64,000 bases of DNA from positions 372,001-436,000 of the forward strand of contig JAHBXI010000004.1 in assembly GCA_019636515.1 (NCBI GenBank), read 5' to 3'. Of the stretch, positions 25,714-34,036 are shown piece after piece; the first letter of the stretch is position 1; the number at the start of each line of letters is the position of its first letter. Origin of the DNA: Phycisphaeraceae bacterium. Its GTDB lineage: Bacteria > Planctomycetota > Phycisphaerae > Phycisphaerales > UBA1924. The position numbers and the translations under genes were made by a program. Under the pieces are notes generated by a model that made no database searches, was not told where the DNA came from, and saw only the letters and a program-made list of their open reading frames with translations.

Positions 25714-27372
25714 ATGAACGCCGACCCGCCCAACCTCGTCATCGCCGCCCGAATCTCCAAGCGATTCGGCATCACCCAGGCGCTCGAAGACGTGACCGTC
25801 CGCTTCGCCGCCGGAGAGGTCCACGCCCTCATGGGCGAGAACGGGGCCGGCAAGAGCACCCTCGGAAAAATCATCGCCGGCCTCCATAAGCCCGACACCG
25901 GGACCGTCACCATCGGCGATCGCCTCCTCAGGCCCGGCTCGATCGACGACGCCTTTGAAGCGGGAATACGTATCGTCCACCAGGAACTGGCCCAGTGCCC
26001 GAACCTTTCGGTGGCCGAAAACCTCTGCCTCCACGACGTCCCGCGATCCGGGCCGGGCGGCATCCTGGTTGATCGACGGGCCATGGCCGACCGGGCCGCC
26101 CGCCTGGTGCATAAACTCGACCCGTCCATCGACGTCCTCGCCCCGCTTGGAGCGCTGGCCCCCGGGCGTCGGCAGATATGCCAGATCGCGGCCTCGATCG
26201 ACGAGGCAAAGGCCGGAGGGCACGCCGCCCGCCTCATCGTCTTCGATGAACCCACCAGTTCCCTTTCGGTCGCCGAGGCCGACCGCCTGCTTGCGATCAC
26301 GCGCCGACTCGCCGCCGACGGCATCACCGTTGTCTACGTCTCGCACCGCATGGGTGAGATCTTCCAGGTCTGCGACCGCGTCACCGTCCTGCGTGATGGA
26401 AAGTACGTCGCGACCACGCCGGTCAAGGACATCGACGAGCCGACCCTGGTCGAGCAGATGATCGGACGACGACTTTCCTCCCCCACGCGACGGGGGAGTT
26501 CCGACCTCCAGTCGGCCCCATCGCCCATCGGCGCGGGAGAGTCCGCCGCGCTTCGCGCCTTGGCCGGCGGCGAGCACCGCCCCCCCGCGGGCGGCGGTCC
26601 CAGGCTTCAAGTCCGCTCGCTCTCCTCCCCGGGACGACTGCACAACGTCTCCCTGACCGTCCGCGGCGGAGAGATCCTCGGAATCGGCGGGCTGGTCGGC
26701 GCCGGACGATCCGAACTCCTCGACGCGATCTTTTCGCTTGATCCCGGCGCGAGGGGCGAGGTGCTGGTGGACTCCGAGCCTGTCTCGCTCGCGTCGGCCG
26801 GTTCACCCAGAGGGCCGATCGCCCGCGGCGTGGGCTACGTTCCCGAGGATCGCCGCCTCCAGGGCCTTTTTTTTCTCCTGGGAATCGACGAGAACATCCT
26901 CCTGCCATTCATGCCCCGCCTCGCCTCCCGGCTGGGGTTGCGGTCGCGATTCGCCGAGCGGGCCCTGGTCTCCGAGAAAATCGGCGATTTCCGAGTCAAG
27001 GCGGCTTCTACCTCCTCGCTCCCGGGGGAACTCTCCGGAGGAAATCAGCAGAAACTCCTCATCGCCCGGTGGATGGGCAGGCAGACCAAGGTCCTCCTGC
27101 TGGACGAGCCGACCCGGGGCATCGACGTGGGAACCAAGGCCGAGGTCTACCGGCTCGTCCGCGCCGCCGCCGAGGACGGAGCGGCCGTCGTGCTGGTTTC
27201 GAGCGAGATGCCCGAACTCCTCGCCCTCTCCGACCGCATCGTCGTGATGTGCGAGGGACGGATCACCGGAGAACTGACCGGAGACGACATGACACAGGCC
27301 AACATCCTCCGCCTGGCCACCGCCGACGAGGCCGACCAGGCCCGCCGCGTTCGCCAGGCCGCGACGGCCTGA
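25714..27372 (+). CDS. Sugar ABC transporter ATP-binding protein (RbsA/MglA type, two ATPase domains)
   Basis: 552 aa from the ATG at 25714 (GTG at 25708 also in frame). First ATPase domain: Walker A GENGAGKST near residue 45, Walker B IVFDEPTSSLS. Second domain: GIGGLVGAGRSELLDAIF (the usual degenerate Walker A), signature LSGGNQQK near residue 440, Walker B LLLDEPTRGIDVGTKAE. The first domain's signature is LAPGRRQIC, also degenerate as expected. It energises uptake of the solute bound by the preceding gene's product. The permease gene normally next is missing, and the 3' end is duplicated at 29791. Confidence 0.92.
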   Translation: MNADPPNLVIAARISKRFGITQALEDVTVRFAAGEVHALMGENGAGKSTLGKIIAGLHKPDTGTVTIGDRLLRPGSIDDAFEAGIRIVHQELAQCPNLSVAENLCLHDVPRSGPGGILVDRRAMADRAARLVHKLDPSIDVLAPLGALAPGRRQICQIAASIDEAKAGGHAARLIVFDEPTSSLSVAEADRLLAITRRLAADGITVVYVSHRMGEIFQVCDRVTVLRDGKYVATTPVKDIDEPTLVEQMIGRRLSSPTRRGSSDLQSAPSPIGAGESAALRALAGGEHRPPAGGGPRLQVRSLSSPGRLHNVSLTVRGGEILGIGGLVGAGRSELLDAIFSLDPGARGEVLVDSEPVSLASAGSPRGPIARGVGYVPEDRRLQGLFFLLGIDENILLPFMPRLASRLGLRSRFAERALVSEKIGDFRVKAASTSSLPGELSGGNQQKLLIARWMGRQTKVLLLDEPTRGIDVGTKAEVYRLVRAAAEDGAAVVLVSSEMPELLALSDRIVVMCEGRITGELTGDDMTQANILRLATADEADQARRVRQAATA

Positions 27373-27426
27373 TCGCTCCCGCGCGGCGTCGAGCATTTGG
27401 CCTCGTTCACCGTGCCGCCGGCGGCA
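27358..27426. repeat. Direct repeat copy 1: 3' end of the ABC ATPase gene plus flank
   Basis: About 69 bp matching 29791-29859 with roughly five mismatches, concentrated at the right end. It holds the last codons and TGA of the ATPase gene and 54 bases beyond, same orientation in both copies, and brackets the three-gene cassette. Confidence 0.85.
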
Positions 27427-27723
27427 TCGGGTGTCGAGCGGAAAGGGCGGGGAGGCGGCCTTGGTCGCTCACGATCGTTGGCGGCGCGGCGGTCCTACGT
27501 CAGGCGGACGAATAAACTTGAAGGACTCTCTTCACGGGCCGAGAGACGACCATCGCCGACAGATCGCGCCGAACCGCCGCTTTTCCGCTACTGCCGCAGG
27601 CGCCCACAATGGCAAGCCCCCTTCTCTGGAACCTTCATCCCCAGAAAGTCCAAGACTCGCTGCCCCGCGCTGACGACCTCTGCCTCCTCTCCGGCCTGGG
27701 TTGCAGGGGCGGCAACCCCTGCA
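27427..27723. other. Left flank of the inserted cassette, no gene recognised
   Basis: 297 bases between repeat copy 1 and the stop of the QDCDL gene. Short open frames exist but none has a start or family match. Base composition is slightly lower in GC than the neighbours. Confidence 0.4.
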
Positions 27724-28386
27724 TCAGCGAACGACAGGTGGATCGGCTCGCCGAGTCTCTGGCATGAAGTGGTCGCGAGGGAGGCCGATGCGGGCGTGGT
27801 ACCCGGTAAAGCGGCACTGAAGGTGCTCAGCCCAGGGAGTTTTAAGCCGGAATCTCCGCCGGGGAGGACTGTTCCCAGCGCGGAGTTGCCGATAGATCTC
27901 GGTCGTGCGAATCGTGAAGAGCGATTTGAAATCGACGAGCAATGCCTCGTGCCCTTGCGCTGCCCCGTCCGCTGCCGTTGGTACCTTCGCAAGATACTGG
28001 TACCGCTCGTTCTTGTTGTTGCGGATCGGCTTCTGTAGATCCCTACCCTTGATTCGCTCATCACTCACGAACGCGCTCTCCGCGATCACTGCTCGGCAGA
28101 GCAGCACGCAGGACAGGTCCGTTTCAGCGGTGGAAGCCGCCTGCCGCTTGGACCAGTCTTGAGCCAGATCGCAGTCCTGCGTCACGACGACGGCAATCTC
28201 GTACTGCATTGGAGACACCGTTGAAACCGCGTCCGGCGCACCTGCGGCGTACGAGGGTACCCACTCCACTACTTTCTCGACGATCTCTCCTTGGTAAAGC
28301 CGCTCCCCGCCTCGGACGGCCAGATAGATGTCCGGCTCGGTCGGCGGGGGCGCAGCGCTGGCGGTGTTTGCAGCGTCTCCCGCCAA
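27724..28386 (-). CDS. Uncharacterised QDCDL-motif protein, third gene of the cassette
   Basis: 220 aa with a TTG start at 28386, three bases after the stop of the preceding gene; no ATG fits. Motif VVVTQDCDLAQDW near residue 68-80 and the C-terminal TPWAEHLQCRF...RIGLPRDHF pattern recur in a family of uncharacterised bacterial proteins, as I recall it. No signal peptide or membrane helix. The Cys-Asp pair could be catalytic or metal-binding, which is only a guess. It belongs to a compact three-gene minus-strand unit with the TIGR04255-like protein. Confidence 0.6.
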   Translation of the reverse strand: MAGDAANTASAAPPPTEPDIYLAVRGGERLYQGEIVEKVVEWVPSYAAGAPDAVSTVSPMQYEIAVVVTQDCDLAQDWSKRQAASTAETDLSCVLLCRAVIAESAFVSDERIKGRDLQKPIRNNKNERYQYLAKVPTAADGAAQGHEALLVDFKSLFTIRTTEIYRQLRAGNSPPRRRFRLKTPWAEHLQCRFTGYHARIGLPRDHFMPETRRADPPVVR

Positions 28387-28389
28387 CTA

Positions 28390-28782
28390 CTACTCCTCTT
28401 CGATTCTGAAAGGAGGCGCATCGACAGGCGCGCCAATGGGAACACCAGGACCGGCGATGAGATGCTGAGATGCGGGGGCAAGGCGTGGACGAGAATGCCA
28501 CTCCCACGTCTCTCGCACGTTCTCCCAAACCTCGGGGATCGCTTCGATCGGAAGGCGCTCGATGAGCACATGGCACAGAACGCGCATCAGCGTCTCCTCG
28601 GGGATGAACGCGGGTGCATCGCCAGTGCTCTCCATCACGAGCCTGAACTGAACTCCCGGGTGTGAGTGCTGCGACTCAAACACGCGCGTTGTACTGCCTT
28701 GCTGCTCGTCAAGCGACCGGCCCGGGCTCCATCGCTTGATGGAGCGAGTCTGAGATGCACCAGCGGAAAAATCGGGCGGCAT
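28390..28782 (-). CDS. Uncharacterised small protein, second gene of the cassette
   Basis: About 130 aa from the ATG at 28782; ATGs at 28809 and 28815 are also in frame, and all overlap the upstream gene by 74-107 bases. Contains ETLMRVLCHVLIERLPIEAIPEVWENV, a helical segment, and a Pro-rich tail ending FRIEEE. No recognised domain. Tight spacing on both sides argues that it acts with its neighbours. Confidence 0.5.
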   Translation of the reverse strand: MPPDFSAGASQTRSIKRWSPGRSLDEQQGSTTRVFESQHSHPGVQFRLVMESTGDAPAFIPEETLMRVLCHVLIERLPIEAIPEVWENVRETWEWHSRPRLAPASQHLIAGPGVPIGAPVDAPPFRIEEE

Positions 28783-29503
28783 TGCCGTGGAAATATTGAA
28801 GTGCCCCATCGACATTGGCAATCTCCGTTCGTTCGACAAAGAAATCGCAGTCGATCAAGTAGACCTGTTCGGTCGACCCTTCGACCTCCGCGAATCCGTG
28901 CTGGAGGCGCACCTTCGCGCCTTGGTCGGGCAGTTTGAGAAGGACATTGCGGAATGCCTCCTCTGTACGAGCCTCGAAGCCCGGTTGTGCGATCTCGGCC
29001 AAAACGTGAGGCTCGAGAAGCCCGGTCCAAGGCCTCTCAACGAGGCCGAGATTGGATCGCTGAATGATGTCTCGGTAGCGAAGCCCAACCCGTGTGTAGA
29101 ATTGGGGGGAATACAGTTCATTCAGTGCCGCGAACGGACCCCGGAACAGCCCCGAGAAGTCCTCCCACCGCCGGTAGTTCCGCGAGATCAACGTTAGGGT
29201 GTCCCTGACCAACTGAAGCGTGTGCTGACCATCCTCGGTATTAAACTCCCAGGTCGTCGAACCGCCGGATGGCGGCATCACGGACTCGAAGGCCTTGGCG
29301 AGATCGGGTGGCATCGCTGACAGAACAGCGCGATTACGTTGGATCAACAACGGGAATTGAGCCCGAATGCGCTGCTGGAAATCGACTGGCGGGGTGGTCT
29401 CGATCCGAAGATCAGCCGGAAAGCGGACCTGGCAAATCACCTCCACCAACGGCGATTTGCCGTAAATGACGCGTTCAACCTCCGGGAACAAGTACTCTGG
29501 CAT
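28709..29503 (-). CDS. TIGR04255-like protein, first gene of the cassette
   Basis: 264 aa from the ATG at 29503. The opening VERVIYGKSPLVEVICQVRFPADLRI, with Pro-Leu-x-Glu-Val followed by a short strand, and the middle LISRNYRRWEDFSGLF...FYTRVGLRYRDII match the TIGR04255 family, described as sporadically distributed with unknown function. Soluble, no signal peptide. It heads a three-gene unit with its own promoter and a palindrome in the leader. Sporadic distribution plus flanking repeats suggests a mobile accessory function. Confidence 0.75.
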   Translation of the reverse strand: MPEYLFPEVERVIYGKSPLVEVICQVRFPADLRIETTPPVDFQQRIRAQFPLLIQRNRAVLSAMPPDLAKAFESVMPPSGGSTTWEFNTEDGQHTLQLVRDTLTLISRNYRRWEDFSGLFRGPFAALNELYSPQFYTRVGLRYRDIIQRSNLGLVERPWTGLLEPHVLAEIAQPGFEARTEEAFRNVLLKLPDQGAKVRLQHGFAEVEGSTEQVYLIDCDFFVERTEIANVDGALQYFHGNAARFFRWCISDSLHQAMEPGPVA

Positions 29504-29532
29504 TTCCGGGCCTTCGTGCGTGCGGGAGCGGT

Positions 29533-29555
29533 CAGTTGGGCGCACCGCCCAACTG
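29533..29555. promoter_or_regulatory. Perfect palindrome in the leader of the cassette
   Basis: Ten-base arms CAGTTGGGCG and CGCCCAACTG separated by three bases. It falls between the -10 hexamer and the ATG at 29503, at about +1 to +23 of the expected transcript. That position suits either a repressor operator or an RNA hairpin that controls translation. Confidence 0.6.
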
Positions 29556-29562
29556 AGTTGAA

Positions 29563-29568
29563 ATTATA
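29563..29568 (-). promoter_or_regulatory. -10 element (TATAAT) of the cassette promoter
   Basis: Consensus TATAAT on the minus strand, 60 bases upstream of the TIGR04255-like ATG. It stands out in GC-rich surroundings. The -35 position is weak. Confidence 0.5.
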
Positions 29569-29673
29569 CCGCAGGTACGCCGTCCGGGTTCGGACAGGCG
29601 CGTAGGCCGCGCCGCGGGGATGACTGGTCGGAGGAGTGGAGGCTTGGGAGGCAAGGAACGCTCTCCGGCATCA

Positions 29674-29690
29674 GCACGATTGAATCGTGC
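29674..29690. promoter_or_regulatory. Second perfect palindrome upstream of the cassette
   Basis: Arms GCACGATT and AATCGTGC around a single G, about 100 bases upstream of the TATAAT. Could be a regulator site or part of the element's end; no T-tract. Confidence 0.4.
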
Positions 29691-29790
29691 GATGATTTGG
29701 TGAAGAAAACTTTGTCGGTTCGCTCTGTTCAGATAGACGGAGACGGGCCAGCGAATCGATGCCATTCGAGCCCGAGAGGGTAGAAGTTGG

Positions 29791-29859
29791 GCCGCGACGG
29801 CCTGATCGCTCCCGCACGGCGTCGAGCATTTGGCCTCTTTCACCGTGCCGCCGGCGGCG
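29791..29859. repeat. Direct repeat copy 2 of the ABC ATPase 3' end
   Basis: Matches 27358-27426. It ends one base before the stop codon of the DUF1801 gene. Removing 27427-29859 would restore a convergent ATPase/DUF1801 gene pair. Confidence 0.85.
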
Positions 29860-30408
29860 TCAGCGAACCTTCCGCGTCGCCTTCTTGGTCACTTTCTTCT
29901 TCTTCGCGCCAGGCTTGGCCTTCGGACCCTTGGCGCTGGTCGCCGTGGGCTTGCGCTTGGACAGACGCGACTTTTCGTACTGCTCAATGAACTTCTTCGC
30001 GGGCATTCTCCGGATCGATTCTCCGATGACTTCGAGGGGCACATCCTCCAGTTTCCTGAAGCGGACACAGCACTTGCCCATGTCGAGTTTCTTGCCGGTC
30101 CTGAGCCAGGCCGCGCGGAAGCGCTTTTCCTCGGCGCTGCCTCCGTAGTTGCACATGATGCCCAGGGACATGTAGTGCTTTTGCGAGCCCAGCCCGGCGA
30201 AGGGGAGGGGCAGGCGAGGGTCGCAGTGGTATCCCGGCGGGTAGATACGGTGAGGAACGTAGTACCCGATCGCGCCGTAGGACATGCCCTCCTCGTAGTC
30301 CTTGTCGAGGTTGTCGAGGATGACCTTGCGCACGGCCTCGAGCGCGGCACGCCGGTCGGCGGGGAGTGAGGCGAGGTATTCCTCGACGGTTCTGGCCTTG
30401 CTCTGCAT
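29860..30408 (-). CDS. DUF1801 domain protein
   Basis: 182 aa from the ATG at 30408. Opens ARTVEEYLASLPADRRAALEAVRKVI, followed by GMSYGAIGYYVP and YCD/Gly-rich HYMSLGIMCNYG, the DUF1801 (YdhG-like) fold of about 115 residues. The last 45 residues form a Lys-rich tail (GAKKKKVTKKATRKVR), which could bind nucleic acid. Function unknown. Convergent with the ABC genes apart from the inserted cassette. Confidence 0.8.
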   Translation of the reverse strand: MQSKARTVEEYLASLPADRRAALEAVRKVILDNLDKDYEEGMSYGAIGYYVPHRIYPPGYHCDPRLPLPFAGLGSQKHYMSLGIMCNYGGSAEEKRFRAAWLRTGKKLDMGKCCVRFRKLEDVPLEVIGESIRRMPAKKFIEQYEKSRLSKRKPTATSAKGPKAKPGAKKKKVTKKATRKVR

Positions 30409-30559
30409 GGGGAGAGTGTACCGCGCGACGGGCCGGGCGCGAGCGAGCCGCGAGCGGGCCGCGGGCTTTCGCGGGTCAGGCCGGGCGAGTTGCGCAGGCG
30501 GGGGCACGTCCAACCTTCCCGGCCGTCCGGCGAGCGGGCGCCGACCACTACAATCCCCG

Positions 30560-31057
30560 ATGCCACGCCGCGCCGATCGTGCCGTCCCGATCCGGCTTCG
30601 CCCCGTCGAGCCTGGCGATTTGCCCGCGCTGTTCGAATTCCAGACCGACCCCGAGAGCAACGTCATGGCCGGGACCAAGCCGCGCACACGCGAGGCCTTC
30701 TTCGCCGCGTGGGAGCGGCACTTCACCGACCCGGGCGTCAACCCGCGGGTGATCGAGATCCACGGGGAGCATGGACCCGTCGGGGTGGGCAGCATCTCGC
30801 GTTTCGTGTCCGACGGCCTCGATTGCGTCGGATACTGGATCGCGCGGGCGCACTGGGGCAAGGGCATCGCGTCCCGGGCGCTTGCGATGTTCCTCGCCGA
30901 GGATCTCCGCCGCCCGCTGCACGCGACGGCGGCCACCGCCAACGCCCCGTCCAGGCGCATCCTGGAGAAGTGCGGCTTTCGATGCGTGGGTCATCGCCCG
31001 GGAGAGGAAACCGAGCGGTTCGTGGCCAGGGAGATCGCGGACTACGTGCTGGAGTGA
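30560..31057 (+). CDS. GNAT-family N-acetyltransferase (RimJ/RimL type)
   Basis: 165 aa from the ATG at 30560. Begins IRLRPVEPGDLPALFEFQTDPES, the usual RimJ/RimL opening; acetyl-CoA motif YWIARAHWGKGIASRALAMFL and terminal ATANAPSRRILEKCGFRCVG. Probably acetylates a small molecule or protein N-terminus. Divergent from the DUF1801 gene with a 151-base gap. Confidence 0.83.
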   Translation: MPRRADRAVPIRLRPVEPGDLPALFEFQTDPESNVMAGTKPRTREAFFAAWERHFTDPGVNPRVIEIHGEHGPVGVGSISRFVSDGLDCVGYWIARAHWGKGIASRALAMFLAEDLRRPLHATAATANAPSRRILEKCGFRCVGHRPGEETERFVAREIADYVLE

Positions 31058-31316
31058 GGCGTGTCGGCCCCGGCCAAGAGCCTCTTCCGCCGCCGCACCG
31101 ATCTCTTGTATCTTGAAAGCAGACGCCGGATACGGCGATCCTTGCCCGTCCTGACCGCGTGGCGAGCACTTCGTCCAGGGCGGCCGGGCCGAGAATTTCC
31201 CACAAAAGAGGCTTTGGGCGCCCCGCCTTTGTGCGCACAAGGACGAGATGGTCCATGGTCCGCCCCGGCAGGAGCGGGGACAAGCCCTGCGTACGGCGAC
31301 CTAGCATGAGGATCCC

Positions 31317-32495
31317 ATGTCCAGAACACGAGCGGAAATCTCCCACGCGGCGGCGGACGCGATCGAGCGAGGCGGGGAGAGACTCGCCGGGATGCACGCG
31401 GTGGTCGGGTTCGATGCGTTCATCGACTCGATCATCCACGTGGTGGGGACTCGGCGGTCGATGGAGATGGGCGGGTACGACCGCATCACCACGATCGGGG
31501 AGTTCGCTTCGCGGGCGGCGGCGGCGGCGGGCAAGAGCACCAACCTCGAACTGGTGGTCCTTGAAGAACGCTTCGGCGGCAACGGCCCTTTGATGGCCGG
31601 GGCGCTGGGGAGCCTGGGGGCCCCGGTGACGTACCTGGGAGCGGTAGGAGAAAAAGGCAATCCCGGCGTGATCCATCCGGCGTACCGGGAGTTCGCGGCG
31701 CGTTGCCGGATGGTGATCCCGCTGGCGCCTCCCGCGCTGACCGATGCGCTGGAGTTCGATGATGGGAAGATCATGCTGGGCAAGCCGGCGAACATCCAGT
31801 CGGTGACGTGGCCGCTGGTGGTGCGGACGTTGGGGCTGGACCAGGTGGTACGGCTTGTGGAATCGTCGTCGCTGCTCGGGATGGTGAACTGGGTGATGAT
31901 GGCGGGCCTTGAGGGGATCTGGGCGGGCCTGTGCGAGGAGGTGTTCCCGCGCGTGGCGGACACGCGTTCGAAGCGGATTTTCATCGACCTGTGCGACCCG
32001 GCGAAGCGCACGGACGAGGACATCCGCCGTGCGGTCGAACTTCTGGGGCGTATGAACGAACGGATCCCGCTGATGCTCGGGCTGAACCAGGCGGAGGCCG
32101 AGCGTCTGGCGGCGGCGCTGGGGGTGGACGTCTTCTCGGGGTCCGGTATGGGGACGCAAGGTTCGGCGGTTCGTTCGGCGGCGGAGGCGATCCGCTCTCG
32201 AACCGGGCTTGAGGGAGTGGTGATCCATCCCCGGCGAGGGGCGGCGGCGGCGACGTCGTCGGGCGAGTCGGCGTGGTTCGACGGCCCGTTTACACGCAAG
32301 CCCCGGCTGTCGACGGGGGCGGGAGACCACTTCAACGCGGGCTTTGCGGCGGGATGGACGCTGGGGCTTGCGATCGAGGAATGCCTGGCGATCGGGTGCG
32401 CCTCGAGCGGGGCGTACGTGCGGGATGCGAAGTCCCCCGATGCCGGTCGGCTGGTCGAGTTCTTGCGAGCGCTGCCGCCGGGTGAGGATCGGTAA
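31317..32495 (+). CDS. PfkB-family carbohydrate kinase
   Basis: 392 aa, GAGG six bases before the ATG. N-terminal GFDAFIDSIIHVVG and GGNGPLMAGALGSLGAPVTYLGAVG (first PfkB signature region), and the C-terminal catalytic signature STGAGDHFNAGFAAGW with the base Asp near residue 342. Phosphorylates a sugar or nucleoside; substrate not evident. The stop shares one base with the TsaE start (TAATG), so the two are translationally coupled. Confidence 0.82.
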   Translation: MSRTRAEISHAAADAIERGGERLAGMHAVVGFDAFIDSIIHVVGTRRSMEMGGYDRITTIGEFASRAAAAAGKSTNLELVVLEERFGGNGPLMAGALGSLGAPVTYLGAVGEKGNPGVIHPAYREFAARCRMVIPLAPPALTDALEFDDGKIMLGKPANIQSVTWPLVVRTLGLDQVVRLVESSSLLGMVNWVMMAGLEGIWAGLCEEVFPRVADTRSKRIFIDLCDPAKRTDEDIRRAVELLGRMNERIPLMLGLNQAEAERLAAALGVDVFSGSGMGTQGSAVRSAAEAIRSRTGLEGVVIHPRRGAAAATSSGESAWFDGPFTRKPRLSTGAGDHFNAGFAAGWTLGLAIEECLAIGCASSGAYVRDAKSPDAGRLVEFLRALPPGEDR

Positions 32496-33166
32496 TGGCG
32501 TCGTTTTCGCGGCTGAGTCCCGACGAGCAATGCACGCGAGCCCTGGCGGGCGGGATCGCCCACGTGCTTCGCGGCGGAGACACGGTGGCGCTGACGGGGG
32601 ATCTCGGGGCGGGCAAGACCACGCTGGCCCGTGCCATCGCGGCGGCGATTGGGGTCGGGCCGTCGTCGGTTTCCAGCCCCACGTTCGCCCTGGTGAACCA
32701 GTACGACGTGCCGCCCTCGCGTGCCGGGCCTGGGGGCATCGCGGTGATCGCGCACATCGACGCGTACCGGCTGGGTGATCGCGACGACCTCGAATCGCTG
32801 GGGTGGGATCGGTACTTTGGCGGGCGAGCCGCGCTGGGGGGCGTGCTCGCGTTGATCGAGTGGCCCGAGCGGATCGGGGCCTCGTGTCCGGAGCCCGCCC
32901 TGCGAGTGGCCATCGAGGCGCAGGGGCCATCGGTTCGCCGTTTCACGATCGATGTTCCCGACGCCTGGAGTTCCAGGCCGGGGGCGGGGCTGCTGGCCGA
33001 GCGAGAGCCGACCAGGTGCCCGGTGACCGGCGCGTGGGTTTCCCCGACATGCTCGACCTATCCGTTCGCGGACGATCGTGCCCGCCTGGCGGACCTTCAC
33101 CGATGGTTCAGCGGCCGCTACCGCATCAGCCGGGAGGTCTCGCCGGAGGACCGGGACGGGTCGTGA
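32495..33166 (+). CDS. tsaE: TsaE (tRNA t6A biosynthesis ATPase) with YacG-like C-terminal extension
   Basis: 223 aa. Residues 1-150 are TsaE: Walker A GDLGAGKTT near 35-43, SPTFALVNQY, HIDAYRLGD and IEWPERI. TsaE helps TsaD/TsaB make threonylcarbamoyladenosine at tRNA position 37. Residues 174-215 (CPVTGAWVS, YPFADDRARLADLHRWFSGR, YRIS) align with YacG, a small zinc protein that inhibits DNA gyrase, but three of its four zinc Cys are replaced. Free-standing TsaE is about 150-160 residues. Coupled to the upstream kinase gene. Confidence 0.9.
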   Translation: MASFSRLSPDEQCTRALAGGIAHVLRGGDTVALTGDLGAGKTTLARAIAAAIGVGPSSVSSPTFALVNQYDVPPSRAGPGGIAVIAHIDAYRLGDRDDLESLGWDRYFGGRAALGGVLALIEWPERIGASCPEPALRVAIEAQGPSVRRFTIDVPDAWSSRPGAGLLAEREPTRCPVTGAWVSPTCSTYPFADDRARLADLHRWFSGRYRISREVSPEDRDGS

Positions 33167-33247
33167 GCGCGCCTCCCGGCGGGGTCTTGGGGGGGAGACA
33201 AGGGCGGGGCCGGCGCGAGGTTCGCGTTTTCGTCTACCATCCGCACC

Positions 33248-34012
33248 ATGAAGCAGGCAGGCGCGGCACGGCTGTTTGGAGCGTCGGTGATCGGCGTGGT
33301 GGGTGTGCTCGCATCCCTGGCCCAGGCCGCTGGTGTCCAGGCCCAGCCGGGTCCGGGGGGCACGGTTTGGATGGTGGCCGAGTCTGGTCTGTGGGGGCTG
33401 TTCCGTCAATCGTTCGACATCTTCACGGTGCTGCTGATCGGGGGATCCGTGATCGCGCTGGCGGTGGTGATCAGTTGCCTGATCGACATCCGCGAGTCTC
33501 GCATCCTGCCGCGTGACTCGTGCAACCGCATCCTGGACCTGGCCGCCTCCCGTCGCTGGCAGGATCTTCGGGAATTCGTGGCGCGTGACGAATCGTTCGT
33601 GGCGCGGGTGATGCGGACGACGCTGGCGACCAGCGGCGGGCGGGACGCGGCCCGGGAAAGCGCGGAACTCGCGGCGGCGGAGGAGTCCTCGCGGTGGTTC
33701 CGCCGGATCGAACTGCTGAACGTGATCGGAAACCTGGGCCCGCTGGTGGGCCTGGCGGGGACGGTGTGGGGGATGATCCTGGCGTTTACGAGCCTGGGAG
33801 ATTCGGGGGGGCAGGCCGGGCCATCGGACCTTTCGCTGGGTATCTCCAAGGCGTTGTTCCACACCTTGCTCGGGTTATGCCTGGCGATCCCGTGCCTGTT
33901 TGTGTTCGGGCTGTACCGCTCGATCGTGGATCGGATCTGCACTCGGGGGACGGTGCTGTGCGGCCGTGTCGTCGAGCAGTTGCCCGATCAGGGCGATCCG
34001 CCGCGCGCCTGA
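33248..34012 (+). CDS. MotA/TolQ/ExbB proton channel family protein
   Basis: 254 aa with an N-terminal signal-like helix, a second helix (VLLIGGSVIALAVVISCL), and the conserved TolQ/ExbB pair LNVIGNLGPLVGLAGTVWGMILAF and KALFHTLLGLCLAIPCLFVF. Forms an inner-membrane channel that uses proton-motive force. No ExbD/TolR partner follows, so its partner is elsewhere. Confidence 0.87.
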   Translation: MKQAGAARLFGASVIGVVGVLASLAQAAGVQAQPGPGGTVWMVAESGLWGLFRQSFDIFTVLLIGGSVIALAVVISCLIDIRESRILPRDSCNRILDLAASRRWQDLREFVARDESFVARVMRTTLATSGGRDAARESAELAAAEESSRWFRRIELLNVIGNLGPLVGLAGTVWGMILAFTSLGDSGGQAGPSDLSLGISKALFHTLLGLCLAIPCLFVFGLYRSIVDRICTRGTVLCGRVVEQLPDQGDPPRA

Positions 34013-34036
34013 CGCGGGGATGGAAACCAAACCCGG

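Noticed and set aside
27588..27740. Alternative minus-strand frame ending in CHCGRLRQ after the QDCDL gene
   Set aside because: The QDCDL frame already ends in the expected RIGLPRDHF pattern; no frameshift is needed.
31058..31253. Minus-strand frame starting MDHLVLVRTKAG upstream of the PfkB gene
   Set aside because: First 35 codons look plausible, but the frame then runs into antisense of the GNAT gene with no natural end; too weak to annotate.
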